In this document: one piece after another, positions 34,735-43,502 of the stretch
Layout: every line of letters starts with the position of its first letter
Numbering within the stretch: position 1 is the stretch's first letter
Source of the DNA: Psychroserpens sp. NJDZ02
GTDB lineage: Bacteria; Bacteroidota; Bacteroidia; Flavobacteriales; Flavobacteriaceae
Length of the DNA: 64,000 nt
NCBI RefSeq assembly: GCF_004843725.1
Contig: NZ_CP039451.1
Coordinates: 1,238,501 to 1,302,500 of the forward strand
Reading direction: 5' to 3'
Position numbers and translations under genes: made by a program
The notes under the pieces: model-generated
The model's database searches: none
Seen by the model: only the letters and a program-made list of their open reading frames with translations
Told to the model about the DNA's origin: nothing

Positions 34735-36348
34735 ATGCAAAACCGTCTCTTAAATTTTTGTTTTTATAGTGTTTTAGCACTGACTTTTATTAATTGTGCA
34801 AATAGAGGAAATATTTCTGGGGGAGAGAAGGATATAACGCCACCTGTTATTCTTAAAACAATTCCAGAAAACTATTCTACAAACTTTAATAGTAAAGAGA
34901 TTAGAATTTATTTTGATGAGTATGTTAAAACCAAAGACCTAACCAAACAGCTGGTTATATCTCCGCCAATGAAGCAGACTCCTGATATTACACCTTTAGG
35001 AACAGCTAGCAAATATGTGACGATAAAAATTTCTGACACATTACAACCCAATACGACCTACGCTATTAATTTTGGGAATAGCATTGTAGACAACAACGAA
35101 GAAAATCCTTACCCTTACTATAGATATGTCTTTTCCACAGGGAGCCATATCGATTCATTATCCGTAAAAGGAAGCGTAATGGATGCCATCAAAAGGCAAA
35201 CAGATCCTTTTATTTCGGTGCACTTATATGAAGCAGACTCCACTTATACAGATTCTATTGTCTATAAAGAAAATCCAAAATACATTACTAACACTTTAGA
35301 TAGCACCACTAATTTTAAAATTGAAAATTTAAAAGCTGGTCTTTATAAACTTGTTGCTTTAAAAGATAATAACTCTAATAATAAGTTTGAACAAAAATCT
35401 GATAAAATAGGGTTTTACGAAGATTTTATAACGGTATCAAGCGACACTTCTGCTTTTTACAAATTAAAATTATTTAAAGAAACAGTAGATTACAAAGCAG
35501 AAAAACCAAGGTTAGTTTCTGGAGAAAAAATAGCTTTTGGTTTTCAGGGGGACGATTACAAAAGCATGTCCATCGATTTATTATCTGACGCCCCTTCAGA
35601 TTATGACTACCGTTATTTTAAGGACGAAAAAACAGATACTTTAAATTATTACTACAAACCAAAATTAGAGGTAGACTCGTTAATATTTAAAGTTACAAAT
35701 AAAACTATTATTGACACGTTTACAGTTAGAATCAAAGACAACAAGAGAGATTCGTTATTACTAAAGACTAATCCAAGCAGTACTATTGACTTCTTTGAAA
35801 CCTTAAAAATATCGGCAAATATTCCTATCACTACATTTGATAAAACTAAAATGAATATCTTAGACAAAGACTCTACAAGCGTAGCGTTTACAACTAAGTT
35901 AGATACACTACAGAACACTATAGAAGTTGTTTTTGATAAAACAGAAGACAATGTTTATAAAGTACAGTTACTACCAAATACAGTTACTGACTTTTTCAAC
36001 ACCGCCAACGATACTTTAAGCTATAATTTAAGAACCGCAAAAGAATCAGGACTTGGTAACGCTAGAGTTAATATTAAGAATGCAGAATACCCTTTAATTG
36101 TGCAATTTGTTAATACAACAGGAGATGTCAAATACGAAGAGTATGTTACAAAAGCAGCACCAATAGATTTTTATTATTTAAAACCGGGAGAATATTACGT
36201 TAGAGTTATTTTTGACTCTAATAAAAACGGAAAATATGACCCTGGAAACTTCCTTAAACAAACACAAGCAGAACGTGTAAGTTATACAAAAAAACTTGAG
36301 GAGATAAGATCTGGATGGGAAGTGATTATTGATTTTATTCTAGACTAA
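34735..36348 (+). CDS. lipoprotein with bacterial Ig-like (Big_5/SbsA-type) domain
   Basis: 537 residues from ATG 34735, chosen because it gives a compact lipoprotein signal (…ALTFINCAN); an ATG at 34702 would add 11 residues. Directly after the cysteine come GGEKDITPPVILKTIPEN and a Big_5 Ig-like fold (SKEIRIYFDEYVKTKDL; PNTTYAINFGNSIVDNNE). The rest is beta-rich, with SNNKFEQKSDKIGFYED and, near the end, DSNKNGKYDPGNF, which look like calcium-type loops. Such lipoproteins are widespread in Bacteroidota with unknown role. Its 3' end overlaps the convergent nitrilase-family gene by 14 bases. Confidence 0.85.
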   Translation: MQNRLLNFCFYSVLALTFINCANRGNISGGEKDITPPVILKTIPENYSTNFNSKEIRIYFDEYVKTKDLTKQLVISPPMKQTPDITPLGTASKYVTIKISDTLQPNTTYAINFGNSIVDNNEENPYPYYRYVFSTGSHIDSLSVKGSVMDAIKRQTDPFISVHLYEADSTYTDSIVYKENPKYITNTLDSTTNFKIENLKAGLYKLVALKDNNSNNKFEQKSDKIGFYEDFITVSSDTSAFYKLKLFKETVDYKAEKPRLVSGEKIAFGFQGDDYKSMSIDLLSDAPSDYDYRYFKDEKTDTLNYYYKPKLEVDSLIFKVTNKTIIDTFTVRIKDNKRDSLLLKTNPSSTIDFFETLKISANIPITTFDKTKMNILDKDSTSVAFTTKLDTLQNTIEVVFDKTEDNVYKVQLLPNTVTDFFNTANDTLSYNLRTAKESGLGNARVNIKNAEYPLIVQFVNTTGDVKYEEYVTKAAPIDFYYLKPGEYYVRVIFDSNKNGKYDPGNFLKQTQAERVSYTKKLEEIRSGWEVIIDFILD

Positions 36349-37114
36349 ACAAGTCTTTATCGTCTAAAAATCTTAACTTATTTCTAGTCGTTTCAATATG
36401 TGATTTACTTAGAGTAACTAACAAAACACCTTCTAAATCAGGCTTTATATCTGTTAGTTTTTCACCTAAAGCACTATACACTGTGGAGTGTCCGGGATAA
36501 TGATAATTATTAGCATCTAACCCTACTCTGTTTACACCAATGCAATAGCTCATATTTTCAATAGCTCTTGCTTGCAGCAAAGTATCCCAAGCCAAAATAC
36601 GTTTTGTTGGCCAATTAGCAACGTATATCAAGATATCATAATTATCCGCTAACCTAGACCAAACCGGAAAACGTAAATCGTAACAAACAAGCGGTTTAAT
36701 TTTAAACCCTTTATAATTTACAATTAATTGCGCTTCGCCTTTTGTATAAACTTTATCTTCTCCTGCTAAGGTAAATGTATGACGTTTGTTATAACTATCT
36801 ATAACACCATTGGGGTGTACAAAAACTAAACGGTTGTAATAGTTATCATTTTCTTTAATGACCAAGCTACCCACAATTGCAGTAGCTTTGCGACTAGCCA
36901 ATGACAACATCCATTGGATAGTAATACCATCCATTGTTTCTGCCACAACCTCTGGAGACATTGTAAAACCAGAAGTAAACATTTCTGGTAATATGATAAG
37001 ATCAACATTAGTATCTAGTTCTTCGATTTTTTGCATAAAATTCAGCCTATTTTGAGCAGGATTTTCCCAAATCAAATTAGACTGAATAATTGCAATATGT
37101 AATAGTGTATTCAA
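36335..37114 (-). CDS. carbon-nitrogen hydrolase, YafV/omega-amidase-like
   Basis: 259 residues, the length of YafV. The nitrilase triad is visible: E44 (LIILPEMFTSGF), K110 (SYNKRHTF) and C144 (KPLVCYDLRFP). The PEMFTSGF and CYDLRFPVWSR texts match the omega-amidase group, which hydrolyses alpha-ketoglutaramate or similar metabolites (metabolite repair). The gene follows the K/E-rich protein gene with a one-base gap, so the two are probably cotranscribed. Its 3' end overlaps the convergent lipoprotein gene. Confidence 0.92.
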   Translation of the reverse strand: MNTLLHIAIIQSNLIWENPAQNRLNFMQKIEELDTNVDLIILPEMFTSGFTMSPEVVAETMDGITIQWMLSLASRKATAIVGSLVIKENDNYYNRLVFVHPNGVIDSYNKRHTFTLAGEDKVYTKGEAQLIVNYKGFKIKPLVCYDLRFPVWSRLADNYDILIYVANWPTKRILAWDTLLQARAIENMSYCIGVNRVGLDANNYHYPGHSTVYSALGEKLTDIKPDLEGVLLVTLSKSHIETTRNKLRFLDDKDLFSLE

Positions 37115-37115
37115 A

Positions 37116-37841
37116 TTAAAGCTTACCTAACTTTTCCTTAGAATCTACCACTTTTTCCTTTAATTTTTCAAGTTTCTCATTCCATTCTTCGATGTCATTA
37201 GGCGACAGTTCTCCTTTACCTTTTAACTTATCAAACTTTTTAGTGTCTTTTTCTAGTTTCTCAGTCGCTTTTTCAACATCCTTTGTTGCCTTCTTCTTCT
37301 TCTCAATTGCTTTTTCTTCTTTCTCCTTAGCTTTTTCTTCGGCTTTACGTTCTTTTTCTTGAGCTTTCTCCTCTTTTTCTTTCTCCTTAGCTTCCTTTTC
37401 TTTTTGCTTAGCAGCCTCTTTTGCTTCCTTTTCTTTTTCTTCAATCTCCTTCTCCTCTGCTTTAGCTTGTTCTTCCTTTTGCTTAACGGCTTCCTCAGCT
37501 GACTTCTCTTGTTCTTTGCGCTCTTTTTCCGCTTGCTTTTCTTTTTGCTTAATCTCTTTCTCTGCTTCTTTTTCTTTCTTCTCAGATACAGCTTCTTTTT
37601 CTTTAGCAGCTTCTTCCTTTTCTTTTTCAAGAGCTTCATTCTCAAAATTTTTGACTTTTGCTAAATCAAAAATCCCAGTTTGCTGTTCTTTTGTTAAGTC
37701 CTTAGTAACTTCTTCTCCATTTAAAATGATCGCTTTTTTATAAACGACATAAACTTGATTATCAAAACTAACTTCTTGAGCTGTAAGGCTATTAACTACA
37801 ACCAGAAAAAATAATGTAAAAAATAATTGAAATGTTTTCAT
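37116..37841 (-). CDS. exported K/E/A-rich protein with a long charged helix
   Basis: 241 residues. The signal peptide is MKTFQLFFTLFFLVVVNSLTAQ. A short beta-like head follows (VSFDNQVYVVYKKAIILNGE). Residues about 65-215 consist almost only of K, E, A and Q in runs such as EKEKEAKEAAKQKEKEAKEK, which predict a very long stable single helix or coiled coil. It resembles TolA-like periplasmic spacers in composition only. It probably spans part of the periplasm. It lies one base upstream of the omega-amidase-like gene. Composition prevents reliable homology calls. Confidence 0.75.
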   Translation of the reverse strand: MKTFQLFFTLFFLVVVNSLTAQEVSFDNQVYVVYKKAIILNGEEVTKDLTKEQQTGIFDLAKVKNFENEALEKEKEEAAKEKEAVSEKKEKEAEKEIKQKEKQAEKERKEQEKSAEEAVKQKEEQAKAEEKEIEEKEKEAKEAAKQKEKEAKEKEKEEKAQEKERKAEEKAKEKEEKAIEKKKKATKDVEKATEKLEKDTKKFDKLKGKGELSPNDIEEWNEKLEKLKEKVVDSKEKLGKL

Positions 37842-37899
37842 GTATACGTATTTAGTTAGGCTCTAAAAATACTTAGAATTTGTAATAAATTAACACATT

Positions 37900-38595
37900 T
37901 TAACAAATTATTCTTAGCTTTCTAAACAAACAAGACTTAAAACTCCGTCCAATCGGTAAGCGTTGTCTATCGATGTAAACTTCATTCCCAGAAATTTTAC
38001 TCACATATTTAGTATTAATGATATAAGATTTATGAATTTGAATAAAGTAATCCGCAGGCAGTTTTTCAATCCAATTCTTAAGCGAATCTATGTAGGACAA
38101 TTTTTGTGTTTTAGTCACCAACGTAATATAGTTCCTGTCCGATTCTAAATACAAAATATCGTTGAGTACTATTTTATGAAGCGTTTTATCTACATTCAAA
38201 AAGATAGATTCCTCTACCATATCCTTGGTGTCACTAATTGTATCTAATCTCCTTTCGACTTTATTAATTGCTTTTAAAAAGCGATCAAACCCAAAAGGTT
38301 TTACTAAATAATCCACAATAGTATCTAGCTCAAAACAGCTAACGGCATAATCGGGATAAGCGGTTGTCATCACAATGGCAGGTGCATTCTTTACGTTTTT
38401 AATAAAATCTATACCTGATATATCTGGTAAATTCACATCTAAAAACACAACATCCGCAGTGCTTGTTTTAAAGTAGTTATGCGCCTGGATAGCCGATTGA
38501 AATGTGCCCAACAATTCCATATTAGGCAACTTACTTAAATAGTTTTTAAGCAAATTCTGTGCAGGTAGTTCATCCTCAATAATGATACAAGTCAT
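37900..38595 (-). CDS. LytTR family response regulator
   Basis: 231 residues. The receiver domain (1-115) has the acidic pair IIIEDE, the phosphorylated D53 in VVFLDVNLPDISG and the lysine in VKPFGFD. The LytTR DNA-binding domain (about 130-231) contains LYLESDRNYITLVT and FIQIHKSYIINTKYVSKISG. It overlaps the sensor kinase gene upstream by 4 bases, so the two are translated together. Targets are unknown; LytTR regulators commonly bind upstream direct repeats. Confidence 0.95.
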   Translation of the reverse strand: MTCIIIEDELPAQNLLKNYLSKLPNMELLGTFQSAIQAHNYFKTSTADVVFLDVNLPDISGIDFIKNVKNAPAIVMTTAYPDYAVSCFELDTIVDYLVKPFGFDRFLKAINKVERRLDTISDTKDMVEESIFLNVDKTLHKIVLNDILYLESDRNYITLVTKTQKLSYIDSLKNWIEKLPADYFIQIHKSYIINTKYVSKISGNEVYIDRQRLPIGRSFKSCLFRKLRIIC

Positions 38596-39563
38596 GATAG
38601 ATCTAAGGTTAAAATTACTTTAAATTGGTCCGTCTTCTCAATATGCAACCGATGCTTATTTGGGTACAACAAATCCAATCGTTTTTTTAGATTTTTAAAT
38701 CCAATTTTAGAGTCGGTATTATCTATATTATTATGTTCAAATTCGTTAATACAAGTACAAACTAATGTGTTATCTTTTTCCGTAAGCTGTATGAATATAG
38801 TACTATTTAGTGTACTATGTTTAAACGCATTTTCAATAATAGTAATTAACAATAATGGTCCAATTTTACTATAACCTGACATTACATTAGCAGTATACTC
38901 GATATGTTTAACACCTTCTGTTCTAATCTTTTGGAATTTAATATAATTATCTAGAAAATGAAGTTCTTTTTCTAAATCAACAAATGCTGCATTACTATCA
39001 TACAAAACATGTTTTAAATTATCAGATAACATTAAAATAAGCTCTGGTGTTTCGTTGGGCTTTTCTATAGAATAGGAATAAATCGTATTCAAATTATTAA
39101 ATAATACGTGTGGATTAATTTGAGATTTCAAAAATTTCAACTCCATTTCTGTATGTTGTTTTATCATATCTTCTTTAAGTCTTTGTTCATCCAAAAACCG
39201 AAACAACATCCATATAAATGAAAAGAAAATTAATGGCACCAAGGTTTGCCATAAATAATCGCTTAAACATTTCATTATAGAACACCCACATTGTGCAAAA
39301 AAGTCACAGTACACTTGTGTAGCAAAAAAGGAGATTGCAATAAATAACAAACCATAAAGTACGTACCATTTTCGTTTTACAAAAAAAGGTAAAAGCACAA
39401 AATGGTTAACATAAACGATAACACCCAAAATGGATAAGTACTGTAAAAACGGGTTTTCAGCCCAATAATACCTTGAGAAGATAAATAAGGACACAAACAT
39501 AAATAGCATCCAAAATAAAATATGCACTAATATTTGCGAGGTATGTTTTTTAAAATCTATCAT
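38592..39563 (-). CDS. LytS-type sensor histidine kinase
   Basis: 323 residues. About four membrane helices lie in residues 10-125. The His_kinase domain has the phosphorylated H152 in FLKSQINPHVLFNNLNTIYS and the ATP-binding N-box LLLITIIENAFKHS, ending with GIGFKNLKKRLDLLY-type text (KIGFKNLKKRLDLLYP). No extracellular sensor domain is visible, only short loops, one with several cysteines (QCGCSIMKC). The signal is unknown. It precedes and overlaps the LytTR regulator gene. Confidence 0.93.
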   Translation of the reverse strand: MIDFKKHTSQILVHILFWMLFMFVSLFIFSRYYWAENPFLQYLSILGVIVYVNHFVLLPFFVKRKWYVLYGLLFIAISFFATQVYCDFFAQCGCSIMKCLSDYLWQTLVPLIFFSFIWMLFRFLDEQRLKEDMIKQHTEMELKFLKSQINPHVLFNNLNTIYSYSIEKPNETPELILMLSDNLKHVLYDSNAAFVDLEKELHFLDNYIKFQKIRTEGVKHIEYTANVMSGYSKIGPLLLITIIENAFKHSTLNSTIFIQLTEKDNTLVCTCINEFEHNNIDNTDSKIGFKNLKKRLDLLYPNKHRLHIEKTDQFKVILTLDLS

Positions 39564-39713
39564 AATATAGGCTGAAAGTAACCCAAAAACTTAAAACCAT
39601 CAAAAACAAAGTACAAAAGCCATTAAAAGTAATGCAAACTACATAAAACACGTTGTTGATAAGCTTAAGTCTGTTGTTGGTTTAAATAATTACTAATTGA
39701 GTAAGATTAAAAT

Positions 39714-39721
39714 TAGATTTG
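39714..39721 (+). promoter_or_regulatory. -7 promoter motif for the thioredoxin-TPR gene
   Basis: TAGATTTG (TAnnTTTG) lies 25 bases before the ATG. The nearest TTG upstream is 14-15 bases away, closer than ideal. Confidence 0.45.
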
Positions 39722-39746
39722 AATATCTCAATCAAAAACAATATTT

Positions 39747-40643
39747 ATGAAATTATTTGTATCATTTGCTCTTTTCCTAATAACCTTAAATTCTTCCATA
39801 GGTCAAACACTAAACACGGAAGTTTTGGATGACAAAGGACAAACAAAATTATTAGGACAAATTAATAAAGAAGGGCTTTTAAAAGACGCTTATAAAAATT
39901 GGTTTAATAAAAGTTATGATGATTACATAGCCAACGAGAAACTAATAAACACCTTTAAAGACTCGCTAAACAATTATACCATTAAAGCCTTTTTAGGAAC
40001 TTGGTGTGGTGATAGTAAAAAAGAAGTACCGCGTTTTTACAGGGTATTAGAATTGGCTGATTTTAACATGGATAACTTAGAGGTCTTTGCTCTAGACAAT
40101 ACCAAAGACAGCTACAAAAAAGGACCTAACGGCGAAGAAAAAGGATTTAACATCCACCGTGTCCCAACTTTTATTTTTTATAAAGACGGAAAAGAAATTA
40201 ATAGGATAGTGGAACATCCTGTTGAAACTTTTGAACGCGACATCGAAAAAATAGTCACTAACCAGCCTTACTATCCAAAGTATTATGTCGCAAATATTAT
40301 TTTTAATAATTTAGAAAAAACACCTATTGCAGACCTTCAAAAACTAGAACCAAAGTACCTGACTTTTTTACCAGAATACTCAGAAGGTAGTAAAGAACTA
40401 AATACTTTAGGTTACTGGCATTTAAAAGATCAACAATACGACAAAGCACTTTATATTTTTGATTTAAACACAAAGTTATTCCCTAATAATCCAAACACTT
40501 TTGACAGTTTAGGTGAAGCTTTTTTCACAACCAAAAACTATCCTGACGCTTTGAAAAATTACAACAAAGTTTTAGAATTAAAACCTGAAGATAAAAATGC
40601 TTTAGACATGATTTCTAAAATTAATATAGAAACAAAACAATAA
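39747..40643 (+). CDS. exported thioredoxin-fold protein with C-terminal TPR repeats
   Basis: 298 residues with a signal peptide (MKLFVSFALFLITLNSSIGQ). The thioredoxin-like domain (about 70-170) has the active-site strand FLGTWCGDSKKEVPRF, where the usual CxxC is CGDS, so only one cysteine remains. The cis-proline loop reads HRVPTFIFYKDG. Residues about 200-298 hold two or three TPR units (WHLKDQQYDKALYIFDLN; AFFTTKNYPDALKNYNKV). A monothiol thioredoxin fold suggests a role other than classic disulfide reduction. It stands alone, with a promoter motif upstream. Confidence 0.85.
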   Translation: MKLFVSFALFLITLNSSIGQTLNTEVLDDKGQTKLLGQINKEGLLKDAYKNWFNKSYDDYIANEKLINTFKDSLNNYTIKAFLGTWCGDSKKEVPRFYRVLELADFNMDNLEVFALDNTKDSYKKGPNGEEKGFNIHRVPTFIFYKDGKEINRIVEHPVETFERDIEKIVTNQPYYPKYYVANIIFNNLEKTPIADLQKLEPKYLTFLPEYSEGSKELNTLGYWHLKDQQYDKALYIFDLNTKLFPNNPNTFDSLGEAFFTTKNYPDALKNYNKVLELKPEDKNALDMISKINIETKQ

Positions 40644-40824
40644 CAACATTTAAATCTGAAAAAAGACTTATCACTCCTTATCAAGTAGAGGAAGTTTTTA
40701 ATTGCAATAATAAAATTAAAAACAGACTACAACGTACTATTTCAAAAATCCATTACCTTTACTTTTGACAATAATAAAAATGTGCTTTTTTTGTTATATT
40801 TAACCTAACCAAAGCTATACAATC

Positions 40825-41613
40825 ATCAAAAAAACCACATTCTTACTATTGTTCATTACTTGTTTTATTAGTTGTAATCGTCAAAAAAACAACGTAATTG
40901 GACTAAACAAAATAGTAAATCAAGATAAAAACCCTTTAGTCACTAAGGTCGTCATAACCGCTCTAGACAGTATCAAGCTAGGTATCAATTTTAAAGCCAA
41001 CGGAAACTATACGCTTTTAAAGTCCCGCATTAGCGAAGATAAAAGTTACTTTAAATCGCTATACACTACGGATAGCAGGAAAGCACTAGACTCGGCATCA
41101 AACTACCTTTATGACAAATTAATTAATGTTTTAACACCACATTGGTATGGTACTACTTGGGATTTTAATGGCTACACCAACACCCCGAATGATGGTTTAA
41201 TTGCGTGTGGTTATTTTGTATCAACCACTTTAAAGCATTTAGATTTTAAAGTTAACCGCTATAAAATGGCACAACAAGCGGGCCTGCATGAAGCTATTGC
41301 GTTACAACCAAAAAGCCAATTAAAGACATACTCTAACCTTACTTTTGACGCTTTAAAAGACAAACTTAATCAAGTCTATAACGACGGGATATACTTTGTT
41401 GGACTAGACAATCATGTGGGATATGTTTTAATAAAAGACAAGGAACTTTATTTTTTACATTCTAGTTATTGCGATGATAAGGTGGTCATTGAATTAGCAG
41501 AAACCTCGCCCTGTTTTCAATCTAATTTATATGTTTTTGCTGAAATTACTACGAATGCTAATTTAATTAAAAAGTGGATTTTTAGTGAAACATTGGTCAT
41601 TCCTAAAACATAG
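40825..41613 (+). CDS. lipoprotein with a possible papain-like (C/H) fold, normal start codon missing
   Basis: The open frame reads IIKKTTFLLLFITCFISCNR from 40822, a textbook lipoprotein signal with a KK n-region. The expected first codon is ATC (40825), not ATG, GTG or TTG, and a stop lies upstream at 40801. The first conventional start is TTG at 40849, which would remove the positive n-region. The mature part has a Cys in LIACGYFVSTTLKH and a His in FVGLDNHVGYVLI, spaced as in NlpC/P60- or papain-like hydrolases; this assignment is tentative. Either translation starts at ATC or the gene has lost its start. The body is intact at about 254 residues. Confidence 0.6.
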   Translation: MKKTTFLLLFITCFISCNRQKNNVIGLNKIVNQDKNPLVTKVVITALDSIKLGINFKANGNYTLLKSRISEDKSYFKSLYTTDSRKALDSASNYLYDKLINVLTPHWYGTTWDFNGYTNTPNDGLIACGYFVSTTLKHLDFKVNRYKMAQQAGLHEAIALQPKSQLKTYSNLTFDALKDKLNQVYNDGIYFVGLDNHVGYVLIKDKELYFLHSSYCDDKVVIELAETSPCFQSNLYVFAEITTNANLIKKWIFSETLVIPKT

Positions 41614-41727
41614 CATACTTATGACATTTACTGCTTCACTACTATTAACCTTATGGTTTTAAACGAAGCTAAACCTACAAATAAAAGAGTACGACTAGTA
41701 TTTGACAGTAAAAAACAGCTTCAAAAC

Positions 41728-43497
41728 CTAAACAATCTCCATCTTCTTCAATAAGAAACTCGCATTCATATTCTGACAAATTCCTTTTTTAAAGGTGTAA
41801 TCAAAATACAACTCATCAGCAATGATTTGCGCATCAAAATAGTAGTTTTTAACCTCTTTTAAATGGTCTTCAATTTCACATAAACTTAAATCATGTGTCG
41901 CAATTATACCAGTTGCATGACTTGCCACTAACTTTTCTACAAACTTGCGTGACCCAATAGCTTTATCCGTACTATTGGTTCCTTTTAAGATTTCATCTAA
42001 AATAATAAAGTAATTATCTTTCTTAATAGCGTCTACGATATATTTTAAACGTGTCAACTCCGAAAAGAAGTAACTACTATCATCCGTTAGCGAATCGCTT
42101 GTGCGCATGCTTGTAATCAATTTTACAGGACTATAAACCGATGATTTTGCACATACAGGCAATCCAACATTAGCCATAACAATATGTAAAGAGACAGTAC
42201 GTAAAAAGGTACTTTTACCAGCCATATTAGCGCCTGTAATAATAAAGAACTGCTGATTTTTTATTTCAAAATCATTATCCACACGCTTTTCTGATTTTAA
42301 CAAGGGATGTCCTAATCCCGTTACGCTTGTGTCACTGTTTTTTTCCACTATTCGAGGATAAACATACTGTTGATGATTAAAACTATAGTTACCTAAACTG
42401 TTATAAGCATCAAAAAAGGCTACTACTTCAAACCAATCCTCTACTATATCACTATAGTTTTGCAACCACTGCTCTATCGCATAAGTGTTTTTTATATCTG
42501 TTAAAAAATACCCATTCCCAAAAAGCGCCGAAATCAAATTGCTCCTGTTATCTAAAGCATCCATAGCCTTAGATAACTCTCTTAAAATTTGAGAGGCTTT
42601 TTTGTCTTTAAGTTGAATTTGAGCTTGTTTCTCCAATAATAATGGAGCAGTAAAAGTTTCATTTTCAATAGCACTTAATAGTACCGCATATTGTCTGAAA
42701 GTATCACGCATTTTATCTGTATTGGCAGATAACACATTTATTTTTTTGACGTAACGCCCCGAAATAATCAAACCGACCAACAACCAATACCCAGTCATAG
42801 GGATAGGAATTAATTTCGCGATAGCTAAACCAAAAATAATCAGAGTCAAAACTGAAATAATTGAAGGTATAGATTTAAAAAATCGAGGTAAAATAGGTTG
42901 GTGTGATTTTAAAAACTCAAGGATGGTTGTGGCTTTAGTCTCCACTTTAATTAGTCCAGCATTTGCTTGAAATTGTTGTCTCCAATCTGCTTTAGAAGCT
43001 AATTCTTTAATCGCCTCTTGTCTTAACACGATACCCTCTGTAGCATTTGCCTTTAAACTATTAGCCAAAGCTTGAGAACCATCATCAATAGTTGTTCTGT
43101 TTATAAATTGGTAAAAACTACCTCGTCCAAACAAATCAATATCTAACGCATAATTATGGCTTGGATCTTGAAACTGAAGTCCCCCATCACGATCAAAAAA
43201 ATCGCCAGAATTAATTTTTAATTCCTCTTTATTAATGGTTACTAGTTCTTTTTTCAAATTATACGTCGCCTTGATTGTTGTATATTTTGACAATAAAAAA
43301 ACAAAACCAATAGCCCCCGCAACTAAAACACCCGCAAATAAAGGCCAGGATCCAAAAGTAAAATAACCACCAATTGCTGTGGCTATAAAAACTAAAAGTC
43401 TTGCAATACTTAAAGACGTTAATTGTTTATACAGTTTTGAAACTTCGGCTGCATAATTAGTGATATTAGCACTGTAATAAGAATTAGAATCTGTCAT
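41728..43497 (-). CDS. membrane-anchored MutS-family ATPase
   Basis: 589 residues. The C-terminal half is a MutS-type ABC ATPase: Walker A ITGANMAGKSTFLRT (about 425-440), signature region SSYFFSELTRLKYIV, Walker B YFIILDEILKGTNSTD and the switch IIATHDLSL. The N-terminal half lacks the mismatch-binding domain. It has instead two pairs of membrane helices (about 30-72 and 205-245) around a MutS-core/lever-like region (YALDIDLFGRGSFYQFINR). It is therefore unlikely to do mismatch repair. The family appears in Bacteroidota as a MutS-related protein of unknown role. It lies 5 bases downstream of the M28 peptidase gene. Confidence 0.88.
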   Translation of the reverse strand: MTDSNSYYSANITNYAAEVSKLYKQLTSLSIARLLVFIATAIGGYFTFGSWPLFAGVLVAGAIGFVFLLSKYTTIKATYNLKKELVTINKEELKINSGDFFDRDGGLQFQDPSHNYALDIDLFGRGSFYQFINRTTIDDGSQALANSLKANATEGIVLRQEAIKELASKADWRQQFQANAGLIKVETKATTILEFLKSHQPILPRFFKSIPSIISVLTLIIFGLAIAKLIPIPMTGYWLLVGLIISGRYVKKINVLSANTDKMRDTFRQYAVLLSAIENETFTAPLLLEKQAQIQLKDKKASQILRELSKAMDALDNRSNLISALFGNGYFLTDIKNTYAIEQWLQNYSDIVEDWFEVVAFFDAYNSLGNYSFNHQQYVYPRIVEKNSDTSVTGLGHPLLKSEKRVDNDFEIKNQQFFIITGANMAGKSTFLRTVSLHIVMANVGLPVCAKSSVYSPVKLITSMRTSDSLTDDSSYFFSELTRLKYIVDAIKKDNYFIILDEILKGTNSTDKAIGSRKFVEKLVASHATGIIATHDLSLCEIEDHLKEVKNYYFDAQIIADELYFDYTFKKGICQNMNASFLLKKMEIV

Positions 43498-43502
43498 TTA
43501 TA

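Noticed and set aside
37253..37645. 130-residue K/R-rich frame inside the K/E-rich protein gene
   Set aside because: It is the same low-complexity DNA read in another frame. The main frame has a signal peptide and a sensible start and end.
41728..43497. Calling the MutS-like gene mutS or mutS2
   Set aside because: It lacks the mismatch-recognition domain and the Smr domain, is too short, and has membrane helices.
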